DNA of 9,853 nt from an uncultured Lachnospiraceae bacterium. GTDB taxonomy: Bacteria > Bacillota > Clostridia > Lachnospirales > Lachnospiraceae. Within the stretch, counting starts at the first letter, position 1. Each line of letters begins with the position of its first letter. Position numbers and translations under genes: made by a program. This document shows positions 1-5,915 of the stretch, piece by piece. The stretch is from assembly GCA_947068385.1 (NCBI GenBank), contig CAMTBF010000099.1, positions 1 to 9,853 on the forward strand. Direction: 5' to 3'. The notes under the pieces were generated by a model. The model had not been told where the DNA came from and made no database searches. It worked only from the letters and a program-made list of their open reading frames with translations.

Positions 1-1139
1 ATGGCCCTGATCCGCAGCCCGAAAGTGGAACCGGGATACTCGAAATGGCATCCGGCCTGCTTTCTGCCCAGGATTTCCCGCCAGGGCTCCGGCAGCTCCC
101 ACCCGGCCACCGCGGCGGCCAGCCTGGCGATATAATCAGCGCCCTGGGGAATGTCCATGATGTTCAGGGAGCCGATGACGCTGGAGCAGATCAGGATATC
201 ATTAATGGGCCTGCGCAGAGTCTCGGGGATGCCCTCCAACCCGCAGCGAACGCCCATGATGGTGGCCACGTTGCCCACATTGCAGTCCGTGTCCCAGCCG
301 CACATGTTGCAGATGTCCAGCGTCCTTGCGAAATCCCCCTCCCCGTAGAGCAGGGAGACGATCATCACGCCGATGTTGGGGATGATGTGGCAGGCCCCCG
401 GGTATCTGTCGTAGCCGAAATTGTCCCTGACGTAACCGTAGCCTTTCCGCCAGTCCGCCGGATTTGCCTCATGGAAGGCCATGACGCTGCGGACTACTTT
501 CGTGTATTCGCTGTCCGCGGGGATGTAGGACAGGCCTTTTTCTATGATTTTCCGAATATCGGTTTCTATAAAAGCGTAACTGATGCAGCTGGCCACAAAG
601 ATGCCTCCGTAGACGCCGTTGCCCCCGTGGGTGACGCTGGCAGCCTTCTCGGCATATCTGGCGGCAAGGTCGGGATTGCCCGGGGCCACCAGGCCCCAGG
701 TATCGATGAAGATCTGCCCGCCAATCTGCTCGGCCACGGTGCTGCCGTTCTTTTCGATGCTGCCGGACAGGGGCGCCTCCACACCGGCCCGGAGGTTGAG
801 ATAGGCAGTGTGCTCCGTGGAGACGCCGTAGCCGCCCCACCAGAAGAAGCCGGATTCGTAGCTGGCGTAGTTCAGCAGGGCGTTGCCCACGTCCTGGGCG
901 GAAATATCGTAGCCCTCCTCGCTGTCCCCCAGGGCCCGCAGGAAGAACAGGGGGCCGTTGGTGTCGTCGTCCGCCGCGAACTGTCTGTACTCCTTCGGAT
1001 ATCCTGCCAGCTCTCCCAGCTCGGCCTGGATTCTTTCATAAGTCCAGCCCTCTATGGGAGCGCCCAGGCGCACGCCGATGACCTTTGCCAGCCACCCGGC
1101 GTAGATTTTTTCGATGAATTCCGGATTCATTGTCGTCAT
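1..1139 (-). CDS. ADP-ribosylglycohydrolase family protein, 3' end beyond the left edge
   Basis: The minus-strand frame is open from 1139 to the window edge, giving 379 residues with no stop, so the C-terminus lies outside. Family marks are visible in order: an N-terminal glycine-rich turn (GWLAKVIGVRLGAPIEG, about 15-31), the acidic metal site ADDDT (56-60), a THGGNG segment (170-175), and the second metal motif WDTDCN (282-287), matching the GGDTDT/N signature. These aspartates normally hold two Mg2+ ions used to hydrolyse ADP-ribose N- or O-glycosidic bonds in the cytosol. There is no signal peptide. I chose ATG 1139 because GGAG (1149-1152) sits 9 bases upstream; an in-frame ATG at 1154 lacks a Shine-Dalgarno, and ATG 1130 is a further option. 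The gene starts 27 bases after the MATE stop, so the two are probably cotranscribed. The substrate is unknown: many bacterial members act on protein ADP-ribose, and others sit in sugar-utilisation loci. Confidence 0.88.
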   Translation of the reverse strand, partial: MTTMNPEFIEKIYAGWLAKVIGVRLGAPIEGWTYERIQAELGELAGYPKEYRQFAADDDTNGPLFFLRALGDSEEGYDISAQDVGNALLNYASYESGFFWWGGYGVSTEHTAYLNLRAGVEAPLSGSIEKNGSTVAEQIGGQIFIDTWGLVAPGNPDLAARYAEKAASVTHGGNGVYGGIFVASCISYAFIETDIRKIIEKGLSYIPADSEYTKVVRSVMAFHEANPADWRKGYGYVRDNFGYDRYPGACHIIPNIGVMIVSLLYGEGDFARTLDICNMCGWDTDCNVGNVATIMGVRCGLEGIPETLRRPINDILICSSVIGSLNIMDIPQGADYIARLAAAVAGWELPEPWREILGRKQAGCHFEYPGSTFGLRIRA

Positions 1140-1166
1140 ATCGCTATGCTCCATTCGTTTTTTCTA

Positions 1167-2543
1167 TTATTTCCACACAGGATAGCTGTGGCGTTTGGTA
1201 TGTTTCCTCCATAACAGGAGCCCCCATATGCCGCGGAAGGCCAGATCCGCCCCGTAGCCGATCCATATGCCGGGGAGTCCGAAGCCCGCCTTTATGCCGA
1301 AGAGCCATGAGACCCCGATATTGATCAGGGAGCCCAGGATGACCATGAAGAACGGCATCCGTACATCCCCGATGGCCTTCAGGCAGGCTACCAGCAGGGC
1401 GGCGATGCTCCGAAACAGCTCCATGGCAATCTCGATTTTCAGGATTACCATGCACGCGTCCAATAGCTGCGGGTCGCTTGTATACATGCCAAAGAACTGC
1501 CGTCCGAAGAGAAGGGCCGCGATTTCCAGCAGCACCGTGGCGGCGCAGACCAGGCGGAAGCTCTGGCGGAAATACCGGAGCATCTGCCCCTCGTCCCGCT
1601 TCCCCAGGCTCAGCCCGATCAGGGTAGAGGCGGCGATAGGAATGGCGGAGGCCGGCAGGATGATATAATTGATCAGATTCGCGGTATAGCCCTTTACCAG
1701 AAGCGACTGCGTGCCCAGTGTCCCGATCATGGAGACCACTATGGTCTGGGATAACACGTAGATGACGCTTTCCATCCCGCTGAATACGCCCAGGTGGGCA
1801 ATACGCCTGGTGGTGGCCCCAAAGGAGGCGCGCCAGTTGGAGTGGAGGAGCTTCAGGCGGATGTTCTCGTCCCTGGAGGCCTGGTGGATGTAAAATGCAC
1901 ATCCCAGGATATGGGCCAGGATGGCGGCAAGGGCATAGTGGCGGATGTCCTGCCAGTCTGCGGGGATCAGCCATAGAGTCAGGGCTTCCCACACAATCCA
2001 GCTGCCGTTGATGAGACAGCTCCCTGCCATGGCGGTCTTCATCTTGCCGATCGCCCGGAAAGCGGTGGCAAAGGTAGCGGTGACACCCTGGAAGACCGAC
2101 AGGCCCAGCGCCACGGACAGATAGTCCCCGGACATGTCCCAGAGGTCGGCGGGGACATGAATCAGCCTCATGATGAAGCCTCCCGCGCAGAACCAGATGA
2201 CGGCCAGCCCCAGCCCCAACAGGATATTGTCGATCAGCCCCACCGTCAGGATCTGGCGGCCCTCCGCATACTCCTTCCTACCCCAGCAGGGCGCCAGGAG
2301 GATGCTCTGTCCGGCATAGAAGATGGCAAAGGTAGTCAGCATCAGCGATGAGAAAGTCCCCACCGCCGTGGTGGCGGCGATTGCCTGGCTGGAGAAGCTG
2401 TTGATGATCATCTGGTTGATGCTGCTGCAGATGTAGGCGAAAATCAACTCCAGCACGATTGGATATAGCATTCTGTACAAGGTGTAATCCCTAGCCTCTG
2501 AGCTAGTCTGTGTCCCCAATTTCCTCAAACCTGTCTTCATCAT
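1167..2543 (-). CDS. MATE family efflux transporter
   Basis: This 458-residue, strongly hydrophobic protein has the usual length and about 12 membrane segments of a MATE exporter, an inner-membrane Na+- or H+-driven antiporter of cationic drugs or metabolites. The two halves look homologous. Residues about 15-70 resemble the first helices (YPIVLELIFAYICSSINQMI), and the late segment LKAIGDVRMPFF followed by GLPGIWIGYGADLAFRG is the characteristic MATE C-lobe loop and helix pair. The C-terminus is a short basic tail. The open frame extends upstream to 2750, but the extension is not transporter-like and has no hydrophobic pattern. I place the start at the tandem ATG ATG (2543/2540), preceded only by a weak GGCGGT Shine-Dalgarno. 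It is the first gene of the minus-strand unit and lies downstream of the promoter at 2780-2808. The substrate cannot be told from sequence. Confidence 0.92.
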   Translation of the reverse strand: MMKTGLRKLGTQTSSEARDYTLYRMLYPIVLELIFAYICSSINQMIINSFSSQAIAATTAVGTFSSLMLTTFAIFYAGQSILLAPCWGRKEYAEGRQILTVGLIDNILLGLGLAVIWFCAGGFIMRLIHVPADLWDMSGDYLSVALGLSVFQGVTATFATAFRAIGKMKTAMAGSCLINGSWIVWEALTLWLIPADWQDIRHYALAAILAHILGCAFYIHQASRDENIRLKLLHSNWRASFGATTRRIAHLGVFSGMESVIYVLSQTIVVSMIGTLGTQSLLVKGYTANLINYIILPASAIPIAASTLIGLSLGKRDEGQMLRYFRQSFRLVCAATVLLEIAALLFGRQFFGMYTSDPQLLDACMVILKIEIAMELFRSIAALLVACLKAIGDVRMPFFMVILGSLINIGVSWLFGIKAGFGLPGIWIGYGADLAFRGIWGLLLWRKHTKRHSYPVWK

Positions 2544-2571
2544 ATGCACGCACCGCCAGACATAAAATTTT

Positions 2572-2595
2572 TCATAAAAAAAGCCAAAGCTGCAT
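2572..2595 (-). promoter_or_regulatory. candidate 7-codon upstream ORF in the MATE leader
   Basis: On the minus strand GGGAGG (2602-2607) is followed 6 bases later by an ATG at 2595, a far better initiation signal than the one in front of the MATE gene. The frame encodes MQLWLFL and stops at 2572-2574, 28 bases before the transporter start. The last codons run through seven consecutive T residues. It could be a regulatory leader peptide, or the Shine-Dalgarno match could be chance. It is not in frame with the transporter; a single-base loss in the T run would fuse the two. Confidence 0.35.
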
Positions 2596-2733
2596 TCGAG
2601 TCCTCCCGCGCAAGGGATGGTGGCAATGTGCTGTTTGAAGATTTTATCTACATTGGACGACAAAACAAAATTTGACCCAATATGCGATGATAAATTCCTT
2701 CTCTGCTGCCGCGCTCCTTTACGCGTAATGGAC

Positions 2734-2751
2734 GGTGGGGCTGAACCCACC
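2734..2751 (-). promoter_or_regulatory. hairpin near the 5' end of the MATE leader RNA
   Basis: GGTGGG and CCCACC form a perfect 6-bp inverted repeat around a 6-base loop (2740-2745), and a one-base bulge would allow further pairing. It lies about 20 bases downstream of the predicted transcription start. No T-run follows, so it is not an intrinsic terminator. It may stabilise the leader or be part of a larger structured RNA; I do not recognise a known riboswitch class. Confidence 0.4.
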
Positions 2752-2779
2752 CGAATGGCTTTGGTATTTTCTTAGATGT

Positions 2780-2808
2780 ATTTTAGTTTCATTGCCAGAG
2801 ATTGTCAA
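2780..2808 (-). promoter_or_regulatory. sigma-A promoter for the MATE / ADP-ribosylglycohydrolase unit
   Basis: Read on the minus strand, TTGACA (2803-2808) is a perfect -35 box, followed by 17 bases and TAAAAT (2780-2785), one base off the consensus -10. Spacing is optimal. Transcription should begin near 2772, leaving a leader of about 230 bases before the MATE start. It is the only near-consensus promoter I see in the window. Confidence 0.8.
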
Positions 2809-2925
2809 CAAAAATCTTTCCGGCATTCTGCACAATTATTTTACGCAGAAAGGATGGAGATTTGAGCGTTATTTCAGTAGGCCATTGCTGAATTCGAAAT
2901 AGATATAGCTTTATTTTGGCCGATG

Positions 2926-2934
2926 TGGTACTAT
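2926..2934 (+). promoter_or_regulatory. weak candidate extended -10 for the beta-helix gene
   Basis: TGG followed by TACTAT (2929-2934) resembles an extended -10 element, and the sequence upstream is AT-rich. There is no recognisable -35 at 16-18 bases. A start near 2941 would leave a leader of about 43 bases carrying the ribosome binding site at 2971. This is the best rightward candidate I can find, but it is only suggestive. Confidence 0.25.
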
Positions 2935-2970
2935 TAGCTTAAAAATGGATGCATGGTTGACGGCACAGGA

Positions 2971-2975
2971 AGGAG
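2971..2975 (+). promoter_or_regulatory. ribosome binding site that decides the beta-helix start
   Basis: AGGAG lies 8 bases before the tandem ATG ATG at 2984. The upstream in-frame ATG at 2945 has no Shine-Dalgarno, so initiation at 2984 is preferred. Confidence 0.75.
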
Positions 2976-2983
2976 TATTCCGT

Positions 2984-4735
2984 ATGATGCATGAGAAGAG
3001 GGCAGGAGAGCATTCGACAAAGATCGTCACAGTGGCGTACCCAGGTCAGGGAAAGGACGCGGCTTCGCAGATCCGGGCGGCAATCGAGGAGGCGAGGAAG
3101 GAAGAGGGATCCGTGGAAATCCGGTTCCAGGCGGGGAAGGTATACGAGGTGTGGCCGGAGGGCGCATACCATACCAGGGGATATTACATCACCAACACGG
3201 CCAGGAAACCGGAGAACCCGGATGGGGAGAGATGGAGCGCCATCCTGATGCAGGACATGAAAAATGTGGTCATAGAGGGCTGCGGCGCCCTGCTCCTGGT
3301 GCATGGGGTGATGACGCCCATCCTGTTGGATGGCTGCGAGGACATCCTGTTCCGCGATTTCAATCTGGACTACGCCCGGCCCACCGTATCCGAATTTACG
3401 GTCATCAGGAAAACAGATACATATATACAGATAAAAGTGCACAAAGATTCGCTCTACCGATTGCAGGATACGGACGGGGACGGAAGGCCGGATTCGATCC
3501 TGTGGCAGGGCGAGAGGACGCTGGCCGACGGGGAGGCGCGGTACTGGGAGAATGCCGCCTGCCTGCTGCAGGAGCTGGATCCGGACAGGGGGACGCTTCG
3601 GCGCGTCCCATGGTATGGCTACGGAAGCGGCATCACAGACCTGGGGGAAAATGTGCTGCAGCTGGAATTCCCGGAGGGGAGCCGCTACAGGGAGGGCTGT
3701 ACCTACCAGGTGCGGGACGGAATCAGGAGTCAGGTGGGAGTCTTCGTCCACAGAAGCAGGAACGTCACATTCGAGGGCTGCGGATTCCATTATATGCACG
3801 GGCTGGGAATCGTAGGGCAGTACTCGGAAAACCTGACGCTGCGCCGGCTGGAATGCGCCCCACGCCCGGAGACGGGGAGGACCTGCGCCAGCTTTGCGGA
3901 TTTCGTGCAGATGTCGGGCTGCAGGGGCGAGATTGTCATCACGGACAGCCACTTCAGCGGGGCCCATGACGATACCGTAAACATCCACGGAACCCATCTA
4001 CGGATTCTGGAGGCGGACAGGGAGGGGCAGAGATTGACGGTGCGGTTCATGCATCCGGAGACCTGGGGGTTCCAGGCCTTTGGGGCAGGAGATGAGATCG
4101 AGCTGATAGACGGGGAGAGCCTGGTGCCCTACCACAGGAACGTGGTAAAGGGTTTTATCAGAAGGGATGATACGGATATCGAGCTGATGTTGGAAGAAGC
4201 ATTGCCGGAGGGAATCAGGGCAGGCTGCGACGCGGTGGAAAATATCACATGGACGCCGAATGTGACCGTCCGGGGCAACCTGTCGGAATATGTGCCCACC
4301 CGGGGGATACTTTGCACCACCCGGCGGAAGGTGGTCATCGAGAAGAATGTCTTCCGCAGGCACGGCATGGCCGCAATCCTCCTGGAGGATGACGCCAGAG
4401 GCTGGTTCGAGTCGGGTATCATCCGCGATATGACCATAATAGACAATCTGTTCGAGGACGGGGAGGCCCCGCAGATCCATTCCAACCCTCAGGTCCTCTC
4501 GGCGGATCCGGAGAGGACAGTCCATTCCGGCATCACCGTGACGGGGAACAGGTTTACAGGGCGGGCCGTGGAAATTAGGGCTGTGGGAACAAAGGATTTC
4601 CGTGTGGAGGGCAACATTTTCCCGGAGGCGGGGGGCAAGGTCTACCTGACCGGCTGCAACGGGTTCGCGGTCAGGGACAATGTGAACCAGACGGGGTTAT
4701 GCCTGCAGGATTCGCATACGGAGCCTATATCATAA
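2984..4735 (+). CDS. GH110-like right-handed parallel beta-helix glycosidase (putative alpha-1,3-galactosidase), cytosolic
   Basis: This 583-residue protein is built of repeated short beta-strands of the type VVIEGCG, VTFEGCGF, LTLRRLE, VTVRGNL and ITVTGNRF, the signature of a right-handed parallel beta-helix. Overall it follows the GH110 layout. The N-terminal region (about 13-130) has the VAYPGQGKDAASQI and VYEVWPE segments, then the helix carries a conserved central block (about 255-340). Near the C-terminus is a block beginning RGILCTTRRKVVIEKN (440-455). GH110 enzymes release galactose from alpha-1,3-linked galactosides such as blood-group B and linear alpha-Gal, with inversion. The acidic residues D306 (FADF) and D329/D330 (AHDDTVNIHG) have the spacing I recall for the family's catalytic aspartates. 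No signal peptide is visible, unlike Bacteroides members, so oligosaccharide would have to be imported, yet no sugar transporter is in the window. It lies 70 bases before the AAA+ gene on the same strand. A related beta-helix hydrolase of other specificity is possible. Confidence 0.75.
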   Translation: MMHEKRAGEHSTKIVTVAYPGQGKDAASQIRAAIEEARKEEGSVEIRFQAGKVYEVWPEGAYHTRGYYITNTARKPENPDGERWSAILMQDMKNVVIEGCGALLLVHGVMTPILLDGCEDILFRDFNLDYARPTVSEFTVIRKTDTYIQIKVHKDSLYRLQDTDGDGRPDSILWQGERTLADGEARYWENAACLLQELDPDRGTLRRVPWYGYGSGITDLGENVLQLEFPEGSRYREGCTYQVRDGIRSQVGVFVHRSRNVTFEGCGFHYMHGLGIVGQYSENLTLRRLECAPRPETGRTCASFADFVQMSGCRGEIVITDSHFSGAHDDTVNIHGTHLRILEADREGQRLTVRFMHPETWGFQAFGAGDEIELIDGESLVPYHRNVVKGFIRRDDTDIELMLEEALPEGIRAGCDAVENITWTPNVTVRGNLSEYVPTRGILCTTRRKVVIEKNVFRRHGMAAILLEDDARGWFESGIIRDMTIIDNLFEDGEAPQIHSNPQVLSADPERTVHSGITVTGNRFTGRAVEIRAVGTKDFRVEGNIFPEAGGKVYLTGCNGFAVRDNVNQTGLCLQDSHTEPIS

Positions 4736-4742
4736 GCGCCCC

Positions 4743-4769
4743 GCCGGACGGCAGGGGAAGGCGTCCGGC
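4743..4769 (+). other. perfect inverted repeat between the beta-helix gene and the AAA+ gene
   Basis: GCCGGACG (4743-4750) and CGTCCGGC (4762-4769) form an 8-bp GC-rich stem with an 11-base loop. The sequence after it is ACGATGGGGAAAAATGG, with no T-run, so it does not qualify as an intrinsic terminator. It sits just past the beta-helix stop and 36 bases before the ATPase start. It could act as an mRNA end-stabilising or processing hairpin, or as a weak operator. Confidence 0.45.
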
Positions 4770-4792
4770 ACGATGGGGAAAAATGGCAGAAC

Positions 4793-4798
4793 AGGAGG
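4793..4798 (+). promoter_or_regulatory. ribosome binding site that decides the AAA+ start
   Basis: A perfect AGGAGG lies 7 bases before ATG 4806. The alternative in-frame ATG at 4773 is upstream of this site and has no comparable signal, so the shorter product is preferred. Confidence 0.85.
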
Positions 4799-4805
4799 CA
4801 GAGAC

Positions 4806-5915
4806 ATGGAACAATACATAAAGCCACCGGTGGAAATACGATACCGGGAGGAGCTGGAGGCACTGAGGGCAAACGATACGGGCGTCCGGCCGGAGAACTG
4901 GCAGATGTCCCCCAGGGCGGTGCGGACCTTCATCCTGGGGAGCCCCAAGCCTATACGGCATGACGGAAAAGAATATACCATAGAAAAGAAATATTTCGGC
5001 AACGACGCCCTGGTGGAGCGCTGCATCGTGACCCTGGCGGGCAACCGGGGGCTGATGCTGGTAGGGGAGCCGGGGACGGCCAAGACCATGCTCTCGGAGC
5101 TGCTCTCCGCCGCCATCAGCGGGGTCAGCACCAACACCATCCAGGGCACGGCGGGGACCACCGAGGACATGATAAAATATTCCTGGAATTACGCGCTCCT
5201 GCTGGCCAAGGGGCCAAGCCGCGAGGCCCTTGTGCCCGCGCCCTTGTATGTGGGGATGGAGAAGGGGATACTGACCCGGTTCGAGGAGATCACCAGGACG
5301 CCCGCGGAGATCCAGGACAGCCTGATCAGCGTGCTTTCCGACAAGGTGCTGAACGTCCCGGAGCTGGGGGACGAGGGGTTCCTCTTCGCCAAGCCGGGCT
5401 TCAACGTGATCGGCACGGCCAACACCAGGGACAAGGGCGTGAACGAGATGAGCAGCGCCTTGAAGCGGAGGTTCAATTTCGAGACGGTGATGCCCGTAAG
5501 AGAAGCCGCCATGGAGAAGCGGATTATCATAAGCGAGGTGGAGAAGCTGGCGGCGGAGAGCCACATGGCCATGGAGGTGGACGAGGACGTGGCGGAGATC
5601 CTGGCCTCCACCTACCACGAGCTGCGGGAGGGGGTCTCCTCCTACGGCCACAGGATCGACAAGCCCTCGGCGGTGATGAGCACGGCGGAGGCGGTGTCGG
5701 TGTACTACCAGGCCATGATTACGGGCTATTACTACGGGGACGGGAGGATCGCCATGGACAGCCTGGTGCAGAACCTGGTGGGAGCGATTTCCAAGGAGAA
5801 TAAGGACGACCTGGAGAAGGTGAAGGGATATTTCAACACGGTGATTCGGGACAAGAGCAGCAAAGAGGGCGGATTATGGAAAGAATATTACGAAGCAAGG
5901 AAATGGCTGAGATAA
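4806..5915 (+). CDS. MoxR-type AAA+ ATPase (YehL-like)
   Basis: The 369-residue product has an AAA+ core in the expected order. Walker A is GEPGTAKT (87-94), the Walker B region is ILTRFEEI (155-162), sensor 1 is GTAN (203-206) and an arginine-finger motif KRRF lies at 220-223. A helical lid and C-terminal helices follow. The Walker B position reads F-E-E where most MoxR proteins have D-E; the second acidic residue, which activates water, is kept. MoxR ATPases form hexamers that remodel partners, usually with a VWA protein, and both a VWA gene and a third partner lie directly downstream. Size and order match E. coli YehL (AAA+), YehM and YehP. The last 40 bases overlap the next gene, suggesting translational coupling. 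There is no signal peptide or membrane segment, so it is cytosolic. The family is secure; what is remodelled is unknown. Confidence 0.9.
   Translation: MEQYIKPPVEIRYREELEALRANDTGVRPENWQMSPRAVRTFILGSPKPIRHDGKEYTIEKKYFGNDALVERCIVTLAGNRGLMLVGEPGTAKTMLSELLSAAISGVSTNTIQGTAGTTEDMIKYSWNYALLLAKGPSREALVPAPLYVGMEKGILTRFEEITRTPAEIQDSLISVLSDKVLNVPELGDEGFLFAKPGFNVIGTANTRDKGVNEMSSALKRRFNFETVMPVREAAMEKRIIISEVEKLAAESHMAMEVDEDVAEILASTYHELREGVSSYGHRIDKPSAVMSTAEAVSVYYQAMITGYYYGDGRIAMDSLVQNLVGAISKENKDDLEKVKGYFNTVIRDKSSKEGGLWKEYYEARKWLR
5865..5869 (+). promoter_or_regulatory. ribosome binding site that decides the DUF5682 gene start
   Basis: GAGGG inside the end of the ATPase gene lies 6 bases before ATG 5876. 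The next in-frame ATG (5903) has only AAGG two bases before it, too close to work well, so 5876 is preferred. Confidence 0.6.

Larger units (their letters stand above)
2544..2983. other. divergent intergenic region
   Basis: This gap of about 440 bases separates the MATE unit (leftward) from the beta-helix enzyme gene (rightward). It is much richer in A and T than the flanking genes. It holds the minus-strand promoter and its leader, a leader hairpin, a small upstream ORF, and a weak candidate rightward promoter; all are listed separately. Between about 2810 and 2920 I see no gene, RNA or operator that I can support. Confidence 0.7.

Noticed and set aside
45..1214. A 389-codon plus-strand frame over the ADP-ribosylglycohydrolase gene
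   Set aside because: The translation is low-complexity (Gly, Ala, Val, Asp) without motifs, whereas the minus strand carries both metal-binding motifs of the family.
2651..2683. Possible operator: ATTGG and CCAAT flanking an AT-rich core
   Set aside because: Only five bases match on each side with a long, asymmetric centre; this is not above chance in AT-rich sequence.
2544..2750. N-terminal extension of the MATE protein to an ATG at 2750
   Set aside because: The extra 69 residues have no similarity to transporters and the frame simply lacks stops. The hydrophobic pattern and typical length begin at the tandem ATG at 2543.
2939..3997. A 352-codon open frame antisense to the beta-helix gene
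   Set aside because: Same GC-driven shadow effect; no domain signature and no initiation signal, and the sense protein is clearly recognised.
4725..5651. A 308-codon frame antisense to the AAA+ gene
   Set aside because: The sense frame carries Walker A, sensor 1 and the arginine finger; the antisense product is His/Gly/Leu-rich without structure.
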